From assembly GCA_963556255.1 (NCBI GenBank), contig OY744608.1, positions 70,815,077 to 70,879,076 on the forward strand: a stretch of DNA of 64,000 bases, read 5' to 3'. The notes beneath the pieces are model-generated. The model did not search any database. It was not told where the DNA came from and saw only the letters and a list, made by a program, of their open reading frames with translations. Positions within the stretch are counted from its first letter, which is position 1. Every line of letters starts with the position of its first letter. The position numbers and the translations under genes were made by a program. This DNA comes from Allolobophora icterica. Its lineage: Eukaryota > Annelida > Clitellata > Crassiclitellata > Lumbricidae. Positions 22,566-35,431 of this stretch are shown in pieces.

Positions 22566-25110
22566 AGCCTATCTACACTATACGTGTGACATATGGATTT
22601 CATGTAGAAGACAGATGTTTGCATATCATGCATTGCATGAGGTATGCAGATTGGTAAACCACCTGGGCTATGTGTGGTATACCTAAAGTGTAAATCAGGT
22701 GATTACATAAAGAAGACACATGGATCCCATATGTCATCTAGATGATTCACATATATGCATTCTATATGAAATGCATATCGGTAAAGAATCTGGTTTCTAT
22801 GTTTCATAGGTATGGTGTAAATCAGGTGATTACATAAAGAAGACACATGGATCCCATATGTCATCTAGATGATTCACATATATGCATTCTATATGAAATG
22901 CATATCGGTAAAGAATCTGGTTTCTATGTTTCATAGGTATGGTGTAAATCAGGTGACTACATAAAGAAGACACATGGATCCCATATGTCATCTAGATGAT
23001 TCACATATATGCATTCTATATGAAATGCATATCGGTAAAGAATCTGGTTTCTATGTTTCATAGGTATGGTGTAAATCAGGTGATTACATAAAGAAGACAC
23101 ATGGATCCCATATGTCATCTAGATGATTCACATATATGCATTCTATATGAAATGCATATCGGTAAAGAATCTGGTTTCTATGTTTCATAGGTATGGTGTA
23201 AATCAGGTGACTACATAAAGAAGACACATGGATCCCATATGTCATCTAGATGATTCACATATATGCATTCTATATGAAATGCATATCGGTAAAGAATCTG
23301 GTTTCTATGTTTCATAGGTATGGTGTAAATCAGGTGATTACATAAAGAAGACACATGGATCCCATATGTCATCTAGATGATTCACATATATGCATTCTAT
23401 ATGAAATGCATATCGGTAAAGAATCTGCTTTCTATGTTTCATAGGTATGGTGTAAATCAGGTGATTACATAAAGAAGACACATGGATCCCATATGTCATC
23501 TAGATGATTCACATATATGCATTCAATATGAAATGCATATCGGTAAAGGATCTGGTTTCTATGTTTCATAGGTATGGTGTAAATCAGGTGACTACATAAA
23601 GAAGACACATGGATCCCATATGTCATCTAGATGATTCACATATATGCATTCTATATGAAATGCATGTCGGTAAAGAATCTGGTTTCTATGTTTCATAGGT
23701 ATGGTGTAAATCAGGTGATTACATAAAGAAGACACATGGATCCCATATGTCATCTAGATGATTCACATATATGCATTCTATATGAAATGCATATCGGTAA
23801 AGAATCTGGTTTCTATGTTTCATAGGTATGGCGTAAATCAGGTGATTACATAAAGAAGACACATGGATCCCATATGTCATATAGATGATTCACATATATG
23901 CATTCTATATGAAATGCATATCGGTAAAGAATCTGGTTTCTATGTTTCATAGGTATGGCGTAAATCAGGTGATTACATAAAGAAGACACATGGATCCCAT
24001 ATGTCATCTAGATGATTCACATATATGCATTCTATATGAAATGCATATCGGTAAAGAATCTGGTTTCTATGTTTCATAGGTATGGTGTAAATCAGGTGAT
24101 TACATAAAGAAGACACATGGATCCCATATGTCATCTAGATGATTCACATATATGCATTCAATATGAAATGCATATCGGTAAAGGATCTGGTTTCTATGTT
24201 TCATAGGTATGGTGTAAATCAGGTGACTACATAAAGAAGACACATGGATCCCATATGTCATCTAGATGATTCACATATATGCATTCTATATGAAATGGAT
24301 ATCGGTAAAGAATCTGGTTTCTATGTTTCATAGGTATGGCGTAAATCAGGTGATTACATAAAGAAGACACATGGATCCCATATGTCATATAGATGATTCA
24401 CATATATGCATTCTATATGAAATGCATATCGGTAAAGAATCTGGTTTCTATGTTTCATAGGTATGGCGTAAATCAGGTGATTACATAAAGAAGACACATG
24501 GATCCCATATGTCATCTAGATGATTCACATATATGCATTCTATATGAAATGCATATCGGTAAAGAATCTGGTTTCTATGTTTCATAGGTATGGTGTAAAT
24601 CAGGTGATTACATAAAGAAGACACATGGATCCCATATGTCATCTAGATGATTCACATATATGCATTCTATATGAAATGCATATCGGTAAAGAATCTGGTT
24701 TCTATGTTTCATAGGTATGGTGTAAATCAGGTGATTACATAAAGAAGACACATGGATCCCATATGTCATCTAGATGATTCACATATATGCATTCTATATG
24801 AAATGCATATCGGTAAAGAATCTGGTTTCTATGTTTCATAGGTATGGTGTAAATCAGGTGATTACATAAAGAAGACACATGGATCCCATATGTCATCTAG
24901 ATGATTCACATATATGCATTCTATATGAAATGCATATCGGTAAAGAATCTGGTTTCTATGTTTCATAGGTATGGTGTAAATCAGGTGATTTCATAAAGGA
25001 GCCATATTTATACCATGTAACATCTACATGTTTAACAGATCTCCATTCTATATGAAATGCAGATTGTCAAACAATCTGGTATCTATAAAGGACACGCATA
25101 GTGTTAGATA
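22566..25110. repeat. 127-bp satellite array, 18 units
   Basis: The motif TAAATCAGGT recurs from 22691 to 24977 at an exact 127-bp period (18 intervals, no net indel). Diverged half-related units lie at both edges (22566-22690 and 24977-25110). Units are nearly identical in the centre. Each contains CATATG, TCTAGA and the hairpin-forming GCATTCTATATGAAATGC. Variant bases recur at offsets of 4 and 5 units, indicating block duplication. No open frame is kept. Confidence 0.97.
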
Positions 25111-25457
25111 GGCTAGTTACATAATAATACATGCCATATGAATGCCAATGTCATGTGAGATTAGAAATCCAGCATAAAGGCAGGTTGCTCCATACATGGC
25201 ATAATCTAACTCAGATCTATAGTTATTTCAGATTTAAAATTTAGAGCTGGTTAGATCCGGACTTGGGGACCTTCAGAGGCCATAGGGACCTTATCCCAAT
25301 CAAACGTGATAAGGTCTAACATTTGAACTTCAAATAATAATGTAGGCCTACTTTGGACACATTGAAGGTGAGCTGCCGTGTGGCACGCATCGTTACAATC
25401 AGTTGTGTACCAGTGTGTTGCGATAAAATTTGTCTACCGATTATTCTGATTTAATGT
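25111..25457. other. no gene seen
   Basis: Spacer between the satellite and the right TG tract of the composite repeat. Confidence 0.5.
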
Positions 25458-25471
25458 GTGTGCGTGCGTGC

Positions 25472-25519
<48 letters not shown>

Positions 25520-25565
25520 CACAAATGGTGATGACGAGACATCATTTTATAAGGGCTTCACAGCG

Positions 25566-25920
25566 GACTTTATACTTTTCATATTTTGGCCATCAGTCGA
25601 TTGAGGGACTGATGTAATTCGTGAAATCGGTGGAACTTAAGAAATCACTCCATAAGAATATACTCCAATCAACATCGATAGAATCTGCGTCCCATTTTTA
25701 TGGCTTGCATATAAACATGATCTAGACCCGGGCGTCTAACGCAACTGGGTCCGCAATATCTTTTTGTGGCTAGTGACGGTCTCCAGAATTTCTCAAATAT
25801 TTTTTATCGAAAAGTTGGGATGTAATGTAATTCTTCGAAATTCCTCAGTGCCACACAAAAGCCACGACAGGGAGACCATGCAACTAATTCATCGGCGTTA
25901 CGTACTTACTTCGTGTGTCT
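25566..25920. other. no gene seen
   Basis: No coding exon supported. Confidence 0.4.
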
Positions 25921-25923
25921 AAC

Positions 25924-26245
25924 GGCTATCGTCCCTTGGGTCGATGATGTAATGGCAAAGGACGGTTGGACGGGCATGGGACATGGTCTCAATATAAGAC
26001 TACACACTGACACACGCACACGCGCGCAGGAATAACTTAGGCAGGTGCACTCGATAGACAAAGACTGCTGCAACATAGCTGAACACAGCTTATTATAGGC
26101 CAAATACACAGCTTCTTATAATGAGCATGTAGGCCATATTACAGCTGAGGGGGTATTCAGCGAATGCAGATGTCTGCTATCGTCCCTTGGGTCGATGATG
26201 TAACTAGCAAAGGCCGTTTGGACGGGCCTGGAGGAATGGTCTCAA
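25924..26245. repeat. two direct copies of a ~75-bp repeat
   Basis: GCTATCGTCCCTTGGGTCGA plus TGATGTAA begins at about 25924 and again at 26175. Both copies continue through GGACGG(T/G)C and a TGGTCTCAAT end. The copies are separated by about 170 bp of unrelated DNA. Confidence 0.75.
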
Positions 26246-26289
26246 TTTCGGGCTTTTGGGGTTTCTTAAAATTCGGTTTATATAGGAGG

Positions 26290-26530
26290 TTCCTATGTAT
26301 ACAAGCTTACATACATGTGCATACAAGCTTACATGCATGCATACATACAAACCTTCATACATACATGAATATAGGCACACCTAAATACATACGTACATAT
26401 ATACATACATAATACGCACATACATACAAACATGCATACACACATATATGCATGCATACATATATGCAAAATGCATGCATGCCTACATACATATGTATAC
26501 ACATATGCATACATGTCATACACACATTTG
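26290..26530. repeat. CATA-rich microsatellite
   Basis: Imperfect ACATACATGCATAC-type array. Confidence 0.9.
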
Positions 26531-26770
26531 AACTTCAAGTGTTAGACATATTTTTTTACTACAGCCAATATATGGGTGTGATTACTTGTATATTGGGAAT
26601 ATATCTTATTGACACAAAACCACATAGAATCCAGATGGAAACAGCTGGAATAGAGGTACCCGATTGGATCTGACAGACATATGAATAAAACATAGTATAC
26701 CTATGTTTTGCGAAGTGCACTACATGTGTATTAGATGTCGGTTAGCCTTCTCCGACCTATGTGGACTAAA

Positions 26771-27145
<375 letters not shown>

Positions 27146-27429
27146 CATCCGTGCTCTAAGTGCATTATTTGTCAATTGTATGCCGATATGCGGCAATACT
27201 AAGCCTACAGACCCTGATTGTCTTGGATATGCAGAGCCTGAAGTTGAAAAGAATCCAACGGCCAGCCTATCACCACCCGGGCCATCCCAACGCCATTTCG
27301 ACCATTAACCTAAGGGGCCACAGGCCTAACAATCGGCTCTGACCAATGCGTCCTTGTCCTATTTAGCTACAACCGTAATTAAAGAGCCTTTTATATAGGA
27401 GGTTCCTATTTAGAAGACCACGATGTGCG
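27146..27429. other. no gene seen
   Basis: Contains TTATATAGGAGGTTCCTAT near 27390, also present near 26278: a short dispersed repeat with a GGAGGTTCC core. Confidence 0.4.
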
Positions 27430-27530
27430 CCTCTATATTCATTCATTTTGAAAACTTAATATCGCGCCCCCTCAAGGTGCCTACTCACAAGCGCTACCAG
27501 CCCAACCACGGCACGCATAAACTGGCCTTC
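27430..27530 (-). mobile_element. 3' tail of an L2-like LINE (degenerate)
   Basis: CTTAATATCGCGCCCCCTCA and CTCACAAGCGCTACCAGCCC resemble the LINE 3' tail at 21600-21655. Only the tail is present. Confidence 0.55.
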
Positions 27531-28573
27531 AGTAACTTATTTACTTTCAGCCATTTTGTTTGTTTGTACCGAAAATGTAGGTCCTGGTTTTGTACAAACA
27601 TGCAGACTATAAAGACAAGAAATTGTCTAAATAACTGTCGCAAGCAGGTTATTGGGGTTGTCGGTACATCATGTAACGATGCTAACATATTTATACACAA
27701 ACATCGACAACTTTATTAAAACGGTATGGATGGTCTGGCCTAGCGTGGCGCGCATGAATACACCATCTGAGCTTCCATTAGTGCTCAGCCGCCATAACGG
27801 TCATGTGACACTTAATGCGACGATTTTAAAACAAAAATTGCAATGGATAATAAAACAGACATGCAATAAACATATAAGCAAGGACGCATGTTAGCAATCT
27901 TGACGCAGGTTATGCGCCCCTTGGCAAGATACTGGGAGAAGACAGTAGAGGTTTAGGTAGCTAAAGTAATAATAGTGTGCTTTAGTCGAATGGGATTAGA
28001 TCTGCATTAAGCGCGTCGAGTTGTACATAGGCAGGATTCGAATCCAAGGGGCAAAAACAATTGGGGGCAGAGGGACAATATAAAGTTTTACAGGAGTAAA
28101 GTTATTTACTTAAAATTAAGTATTCACTTTTAATAATGTTTCCATACAGGACTTACTTACTTACTTTTGATCTAAGTACGTTAGTAAGTAAGTAAGTATA
28201 TCCCTTATTGAACCAACACTAGCCGCACTTTGGTTTACGTGTACATGAAAGTTTTATCAAGTAGGGCCTTCCATCTATATTCCCAGCGTTGCTGGTTGAC
28301 AGCTTTATTATGAAAGTAGGCACACTACAAATTCTGTACATTCTGTTACTTCTTTTAACGCCATTCAGTAGGCCTAATCGCAATCTCGACATTTCTGTAG
28401 TGCTAAGATTAGATTTGTCAAGTTGCTTGTACTTGCTCCCCTCCCCCTCCCCCCATAATCTGACCTCTCTTCCCTTGCCTATAAGCTTTTGACCAGGTTT
28501 CTTGAATAGATTTTTAACTACGATTTCACTCTAATAAAAAGCGAGAGTAAACTTCTGTTTAACGACACTATGT
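27531..28573. other. no gene seen; small hairpin
   Basis: ACTTACTTACTTACTT at about 28151 faces AGTAAGTAAGTAAGT at about 28182, giving a hairpin. No supported exon. Confidence 0.5.
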
Positions 28574-28574
28574 C

Positions 28575-28615
<41 letters not shown>

Positions 28616-29434
28616 GGAGTGGGATAAAAGGAGTGGGATATCCGATACACAGACAAGGCACGGACAGGCCTGCTCGAGTCCACCAGCTGTCCTCGCGATC
28701 GTGCTCGCCTGCTAGCTTCACAAGCACCTCATTCTGGTGACTGGATGCTAGCTCCTCCGGTGACTGCTTTGGGCCTTCGCCTCTCAGACGAGGAGATACG
28801 GATCGCAGTCGGGGTGAGGCTAGGCACGACACTCTGTGAGCCGCACTTGTGCCACCACTGCCGAGCAAATGTCGACGCAAGAGGGCTTCATGGTCTGGTT
28901 TGTAGAGGAGGAGGAGGGAAACAACAGCGGCACGCTATGCTCAACGATGTGATCTGGAGAGCGCTGAGCAGAGCGAAAATCCCTGCTCAGAAAGAGCCTC
29001 TCGGCCTCTCAAGAGAAAATGGAAAGCGACCAGACGGTGTCACGCTGATTCCTTGGTCACGCGGACGATGCCTGACATGGGACGTGACAGTGCCCGATAC
29101 CTACGCCACCTCCCACCTTGCCCACACATCCATCGGAGCTGGCGAAGCCGCGGAACATGCAGTTCTGATCAAGAGGGCGAAATACGCAACCATCACCAAC
29201 ACCCATACCTTTGTGGCGATCGCCTTGGAGACGGGCGGATCTTGGAGCGGTGAAGGCCTACAGTTCGTTGTGGAGCTGGGAAGCCGGATATCGGACTCAA
29301 CGCACGATCCACTGGAGACATCGTATTTGTTCCAGCGGATTTCAGTGGCCCTGCAACGTGGAAATGCCATCTGCCTTTCCAGGACACTGCCACCTCTGAC
29401 TGAGTGACGCTAAGATGGCGCTTCAGATAATTAA

Positions 29435-29528
<94 letters not shown>
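28574..29528 (+). mobile_element. LINE C-terminal fragment with zinc knuckle and PD-(D/E)XK-like nuclease motifs
   Basis: A plus-strand frame opens after a TAA near 28624 and runs to TGA at 29405-29407. It contains APHSGDWMLAP, then CHHC with a later HGLVC (a C2HC-type zinc site), then KRPDG...WDVTV, and near the end SYLFQRISVALQRGNA. Zinc residues followed by PD(G)...D resemble the restriction-like endonuclease that follows the RT in some non-LTR retrotransposons. I know this tail from reverse-transcriptase proteins of many invertebrates. The fragment lies between two (AAT)n tracts (28574-28613 and 29438-29528), the right one probably its 3' tail. The RT itself is missing. Confidence 0.7.
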
Positions 29529-30206
29529 CTTCGTTTAATATATTCAAACTGGCAACAACGCAGTATGATTACAAATCAGTACATGTTATGCGATAAATCT
29601 TAACTACTAACAGAACAGACAGCCTGCAATACACGGCGCAATTTGCAGCCTACAAAGCATGTCCGCCTATGGGACTCGATTTCTGTACCTCTCGCACTCT
29701 ACGCCAGATGTTATCCAATGCGCTATCGGGCCCCCCATGAAGAAGCTTAGTGTATTACGGTAACTGTATAGGGCCTAGCTAGAAAAGGATAATCAATTGA
29801 TGTTTTACAATATAAACTAGTGTCATTAATTATTATTATAATCAAATGTACTGTAACAGAATAGCCTGCTACAGGTTTCTTGCTAGGTTATCAGACCTGC
29901 TAAGATATGCGCTATATAAATGTTGTCACTAGGCGGCGCTAATTATTGTGGACGATGGCCGTGCGGGCATAAAGAGGTCGTTGGCGGGTAGAGTTGGTTT
30001 CAAGAAATTTCTCGGAGGCAAATTTCAAGAGTAAATCGAATTAGTGTAGTTGAATTTAACGGTAAACTGAGAGGTTCGGTCTTGGAGCTTCAGATGGAAT
30101 GTGTTTGGTCCATTTGAAGATTTTTGCCGAAATTGTGATCTTCGAAAAGCATCGCGTGAGACATCCGCCATTTTCAGAGGTAAGAACGGTCTTGCCGCTA
30201 GCCCTC
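29529..30206. other. no gene seen
   Basis: No exon with clear borders. 30207-30214 is the left target-site copy of the element that follows. Confidence 0.4.
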
Positions 30207-30214
30207 GTTGACAC

Positions 30215-30488
30215 GGGGTCAGCCCGAATCCCCGAAACCCGAATCCCCGAAAACAATATCGCCCGGATCCCAAAAAAATCGATTTTCGGTATTAAATCTA
30301 TATTCTATATCATATCGAGATACACCAAGGCCACGCTAGGTCTATGTCATGTATAAGAGTTTACAATTTAACTTTGAATAGTTTTCGGGAGTTCAGCCGC
30401 TTTCTATAAAACTCTTTTCGGGAATTCGGGCTTTTCTGTATTTTCAGCGTTTTCGGGGATTCGGGTTTCGGGGATTCGGGCCGGACCC
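30215..30488. mobile_element. 274-bp MITE with GC-rich inverted repeats
   Basis: The outer ~40 bases of each end are inverted copies built from CCCGAATCCCCGAAA twice over. The 8-bp duplication GTTGACAC flanks the element exactly (30207-30214 and 30489-30496). The AT-rich centre holds further inverted CGGGAATTCGGG pieces. No coding capacity. The superfamily is unclear, since the ends start GGG rather than CA. Confidence 0.9.
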
Positions 30489-30668
30489 GTTGACACACAG
30501 GAGTTCTTCTGTAAAAATGTTCAGGCAGTATAAATTTTCTCTCCTGAACGAAATTTCCTTAGAAACCAAGTGCTCCAGATTATGTTGGGCCCGATATTCT
30601 GATTTCCCTTATAATCCCTAGTTAAATTTTTGTAGCTTCGTTCCGTGTATTGGTTTGATACAGTAGAG

Positions 30669-31462
30669 CAGTGCTGTCCAACCTTTTTGGCAACGTGGGC
30701 CACCGAAAAAATAATTCTTGAAGCCGAGGGCCGCACCAGTAAACTCAAAAGCAAAGACTACAATTTATTGATAATTATTAACTGCCTTACAATTTATTAT
30801 GGCAATAATTATGCAATGATCAATGAATAACAGCATGTATGTATGACATGCTTTATATAGTTCAGTGCAATATAGTATATCAATATCAGTGGGTGGGGAG
30901 ATGGTTGGCACGAAGATTAGAAGGACGTGGGTTCGATACCCGCTAGCCCCGTAAAGGTTGATTTAGCCTTTTCACCCCTACACTCCCTAGGGAGCAAATG
31001 TACAATGAGCAGTAGGACAGATGGGCGACCTGCAGGCTGCCATCCAGTTAAATTCAACTCCTTTTAAACTTATTATCGTCTGTTATTAGCAGTAGGACAG
31101 ATGGACGACTTGCAGGCTGCCATACAGTTAAATTCGACTCCTTTTAAACTTATTATCATCTGTTATTAGCAGTAGGACAGATGGACGACTTGCAGGCTGA
31201 CATGCAGTTAAATTCGACTCCGGTTAAACTTGTTGTCATCTGTTACTACTATATCATGTAATTTTACTGCATACTTTTCTTTTTGAATTTAATAAATGAA
31301 TATTATTATTATTATTAATCTTAATTAATTATTAATAATAAATGTTCAAGCATGTTTCAGTCAGATATTTGGCCTTGAATTGTGCATTCAATTCTTTTTA
31401 TTTGCGGCTTGTAATCAGCTCAGGTGGGCCATTTAAAATCGGTTTGCGGGCCACATGTTGGC
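30669..31462. mobile_element. hAT-like non-autonomous element, host of a nested SINE
   Basis: The left end CAGTGCTGTCCAACC then TTTTTGGCAACGTGGGCCAC has the familiar form of hAT non-autonomous ends. The right end, read inward, begins CACTGCCAACATGTGGCCCG. The ends match only imperfectly and I could not find a clean 8-bp target duplication, so the boundaries are provisional. A SINE-like unit lies inside. Confidence 0.55.
30884..31310 (+). mobile_element. SINE-like element (family 2) with 80-bp internal triplication
   Basis: The head contains a tRNA B-box-like GGGTTCGATACCC (30931-30943). The body has three tandem copies of a unit starting AGTAGGACAGATGG at 31011, 31091 and 31171, an exact 80-bp period. 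The 3' end has AATAAATG and TTA repeats. Consistent with a tRNA-derived SINE whose body was triplicated. Confidence 0.65.
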
Positions 31463-33311
31463 AGTGGAGAAATACAGTGACGTGTGATTAATTAAGATAT
31501 ACTGCATTGATATTCTGTTGATATAGAGCATTTAGAGTAGAAAGATGATTCTCGGATATGGACAGATTATAATTCATTTCTGTGTAGTTCAATGTGAAAT
31601 TTGATTTTAAATAATTGAATTTATTTATCATGGGCCAAATCAAATTTTGGACTATATCATGTTAAAATCAGTAGCAAGGGAGGCATTTATTTATGCAATA
31701 CTCGCGTGAGATCCTAATTGAGATAGTTGAGAATTCCTCAAGTTAGGGTGAGGTAATATGTCATTCATCGAGGGTTCGAATCCCAGAAGTGGAAAGTAAC
31801 GTCAATCCCCGAGTTTGGTCAGACTGAAAACCCCTTTGAAAGGCGAGGAAATTAATAGTGAGAAGCACAAAAGAAACCTGAGAGACCGCCAGGGGCGACA
31901 CTTATCTCCTGCTCGGAGATCACGAATGTCACCAATGGCCATCTGGTACTAAGACGGAGCAGATTCAAAACCAGAACTGACTGAGGAATTGAGTGTTTCC
32001 TCTAGGTTACGTCGAAGTGAGCACATATTCGCCCGAGCCCCTATTTACTCTGGTGATAGATGGCGACCATCGAATATACTGGAGTCTCGCCAACAGAAAT
32101 CCCCATACAGTGCACAAGAGCCCTGTGCGATAGCGTTAGTGCTAATTTGTTGTCTGAAAATGATGTTGGCGAATATTTATAGCAAAAAATAAAAATCGAG
32201 AATTTTTCCTTTGTAAACATTATAAGTTGCATTTCATTAGTTTCATTATTGATTAATGGTGGGTGTAATTCTTACGACGGTAGAGAAGTAAATGGCATTT
32301 CTGTAATGATTCTAATTTCTGTTTATAATCTTTTGTTTCTTTTGCTTTCCTTATAGGCTAATTGTGAGCTTTCAAGAGGACATTGAAACTTATCGCTTTA
32401 ATCCACTCAAATTGGTAAAAAATTTACTCTTTTAACAGTCAAGTTTTAGTTTCAGATGTGCATTGCAGTGTATGTTTAGAGAGTAGAGTAATTATGAAAC
32501 AAAACTGCCAACTGGCTGAAGTTTTGGATGGGTACAACGTGTTAGATTATTTGCTTGATGATTTTGTTTGGATATATTTATGATTTGACTTGGTGCCAAA
32601 GGTGAAATGCCCTAATAGCTAATACACCATACCTGTAATTCTTACAACACCTGGCCACCGTTGTCCCTGATAGTCATGATTGAACTATATACGTCTTACA
32701 TGAGCAATGTCTTGTTCCTAATTGGTGTTGACACTTGCTCATTGGGCCGTATTTGGCCAGAGTGGCCAGTGTTTTGTTAATTCCAAGTAACAATGTTTCT
32801 TCATGTGATGTGACCAGAGTCTGGTGTTTAATATCAGCAATTTGGATCATGTTCCACCGCATAAGGTTGTCAGCTCGTTGCCTAAATACGAGTGAACGCA
32901 TTGTTACTGGACAATGGCCATAATTTGCTCAGCTACAATGGTATTTTAAGCCAGTCCGCTCTATCGGACCACCTGGGGCTAGTTACCTATGACATGGATA
33001 TTTAGCTACCCATTTGTACCGCTTAGCTTCCCATTATTTGGCTGTTGTTCAATCACATTTTGTGAGTCGTATTTAATTAAGTAAATGTTTTTTACTTACT
33101 TATATAGCGAATTGCCTTATGATATGTGGCATGTAGGTAGCGGTTCTCTGTTAAGCAAAGTCAGTGTCAGCCATATTGTTTATATATATACAGGCACTCA
33201 GTCTGCGTGATTACCCATGTATGTATGTATGTATGTATATATGCATGTATGTATATGTGCATGTATATGTGTACGTATCAACTTTAACTTTCAAAATACC
33301 TCTGCTGTTAT
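31463..33311. other. no gene seen; isolated B-box-like site
   Basis: GGTTCGAATCC at about 31773-31783 matches the tRNA B-box consensus, but no cloverleaf or A box could be made out; possibly another SINE head. Tracts of TATG repeats lie near 33214-33262. No supported exon. Confidence 0.45.
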
Positions 33312-33700
33312 TTGACTGTGGATCACTGTATCCTATTTAGTCTTGCACGGTCCTTTGGCACTCCTCATGTACAGAGCATGTGCATATCATCTGTCATTTT
33401 ACTTATCTTTCATGGTCACACCTTGCAAGCAACTCTGTTTAAGGTTGATCCTTTTTTCGATCAGCATCTGCTGGAAAGCCTGCTATTCCTCGTACATGTC
33501 TTGTCTTTGCCCGGCGCATTCATTCTCAGTTGCCATTCCCTCCATCGAGAATTCTCTACCTATTCATGCTCGCAATTTTCGTAGCGAGACTGTCTTTCAC
33601 TCTAAACTGAAAACTTGGCCCTTCCGGTGTTTTAATGGTCACCTGGCTTCAATGTGCACTTCAGAATTTCGTAAGGAGAGCACTATCAAATTATAGCTGT
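33312..33700 (+). pseudogene. LINE fragment: RT C-terminus, L2-like
   Basis: Plus-strand frames with ALLMYRACAYHLSFYLSFM and, after a shift, LPIHARNFRSETVFHSKLKT and GHLASMCTSEF. These correspond to the homologous C-terminal segment at 62.4-62.8 kb (ALLMYRARADHLPSYLSSM ... GCLASICTS). Frameshifted and truncated. Confidence 0.75.
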
Positions 33701-33751
33701 ATTGTATGTATGTGTGCATGTATGCACGTTTGAATGTAACTATGTCTGTGT

Positions 33752-33812
33752 GTCTTTATGTATGTATGTATGTATGTATGTATGTATGTATGTATGTATG
33801 TATGTATGTATG
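33752..33812. repeat. (TATG)n microsatellite
   Basis: About 14 near-perfect units. Confidence 0.95.
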
Positions 33813-34186
33813 TGTAGTTGTTTTAATGTATATTTATTTCAATGTATATTGTTTCCATGCAAATATGTGTATGAATGAAATTTTTATCTTAATAGGTTTT
33901 TATTATCTTTTATGTGGGATCACATTACTAGAGTAAAATTTCTTTGATTAAAAATGTATGGTAGCATGGCAGGTATATATGAAGACAATGCAGAAGACAG
34001 TTGGGTGCTGAATTGGCCTGCAATGTGCCATGTTTGGCAACTGACATGGGCCCATGTTTGTTAACTGCTGCAGTGTTTTTGGTTTTCCCAGTCCTGGACC
34101 AAGGATAAAGGTAATGCTAAGACACAACATGGTTAAACTACACACACGAGGCTGTTTCAGAATATAGAGCATAGCTCATATTCAGG

Positions 34187-34453
34187 AATTATTATTATTA
34201 TTATTTTTACTATCCATTTATTAAGTGCCGTATCTAGTGATCAAGCATCAGTCGATGGCACTGAGCAATGTGATTGAAGGACTTGCTGAAGGTCCATACA
34301 CAGTCACCATCTCTGTAGCCTTCGACGCATACTCTTCGTGTTGCTTGGCAAGCGCTCTAACAAAATGGCTTCTATTTTTTCCCACAACTTTCACAGGCAC
34401 TGCAAATATATAATACACACATGGTTGTGACAGAGTATAGCTACTATTGAGCA

Positions 34454-34488
<35 letters not shown>

Positions 34489-34585
34489 GCATTTACTAAG
34501 TGCCATATCTAATATCTAATTGTGGTCGAAGGTCTTGCTGAAGGTCCCAACACAGTAATCATCTCACGAGGCAAGCAGATGTTTA
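34187..34585 (-). repeat. two copies of a repeat with (AAT)n tail
   Basis: A (TTA)n tract then (C/G)CATTTA(T/C)TAAGTGCC(G/A)TATCTA, continuing to GCTGAAGGTCC and CACAGT(C/A)A, occurs at 34187-34315 and again at 34457-34570. The sense strand is probably minus, with (AAT)n as the 3' tail of a retroposon end. Identity of the parent element unknown. Confidence 0.6.
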
Positions 34586-35431
34586 TTATTTAACAACTGA
34601 GGCTAAATCTTCAATGTCATAAGTCACATGCACTTATTTAGAATTGCTCTACAGAAATATTGACGATGTGGCTTCTTGGCTTCTTGTCACTCATATTTGA
34701 TCTATAACTTAAAACGTGTTCAACAGGTGTGTTAGATGCAGGCACAATCAATGCGCTAAACACTGGCTCATATAGTTTTCTCGAGAAAAGCGTTGCTGCT
34801 TTTTAGCAGAAGAAACAATCACTTTCACCATTTGAAGTCACCGTGCAGTTTTTTGACAAAACTTATGCTTAGCAGTAAAGTTTTGAATATTGTTGGCTCA
34901 ATTTTAACAATTATCCATCTAATTCTGGTCACCACAGGAGAAATGCCAAAATGTCCAAACCATATGAGCTAATGACTAAAAGCTGACTGGTAACCTATCT
35001 GAGTATCCTTAAAATCCTGTCAGTTCATATGCTGTATGTTTGCATTTAACAAAACTTTTTTCATATAAAGTTTTGAGAACAAGTACTGCAAGGACTGAAC
35101 TGATCAAGACTGGCCAACAGTTATTGATGGTATTGACTGCCTCTTCAAACTATGTTGGACTTTTAATATTTGAAAGTTTCAAGTACAGGATTTATTAAAT
35201 TAAATACAGAAAATTCCCCAACTGTTTCAGAAGTCTGTAGGCTGCCATAGTATTAAACCTGATGACATTTTTCTGTGACTTGGGTGAATAACTACATATT
35301 TCTGCTTATCTATGTGTATATAATTTTTTATGTTTCTGCTTTGTTAAAATAATAAATGTTGGTGGATTTTTTAAATTCTTATGTCAGAAATAGATGTTGA
35401 TATGTATGTATTTATTATGTATATATATACA
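34586..35431. other. no gene seen
   Basis: AT-rich, nothing supported. Confidence 0.45.

Larger units (their letters stand above)
22221..25565. mobile_element. composite repeat: unique ends flanking TG tracts and a satellite core (long copy)
   Basis: The left end (22221-22270, starting ACTGGTCAAGACGTCTTTAT) is nearly identical to 26771-26822. The right end (25518-25565, with GGTGATGACGAGAC and TTTTATAAGGGCTTC) matches 27103-27145. In both copies the ends border TG tracts. Here two TG tracts (22496-22560 and 25458-25517) enclose an 18-unit satellite; the other copy has only TG repeats. Shared ends with a variable tandem core suggest a mobile unit that carries satellite. Superfamily not established; no protein is encoded. 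Confidence 0.55.

Noticed and set aside
22691..24977. CRISPR-like array
   Set aside because: Units are contiguous 127-bp tandem repeats with no unique spacers, in an animal genome.
31773..31783. tRNA gene suggested by a perfect B box
   Set aside because: No acceptor stem, anticodon arm or A box could be paired around it; at most a SINE head.
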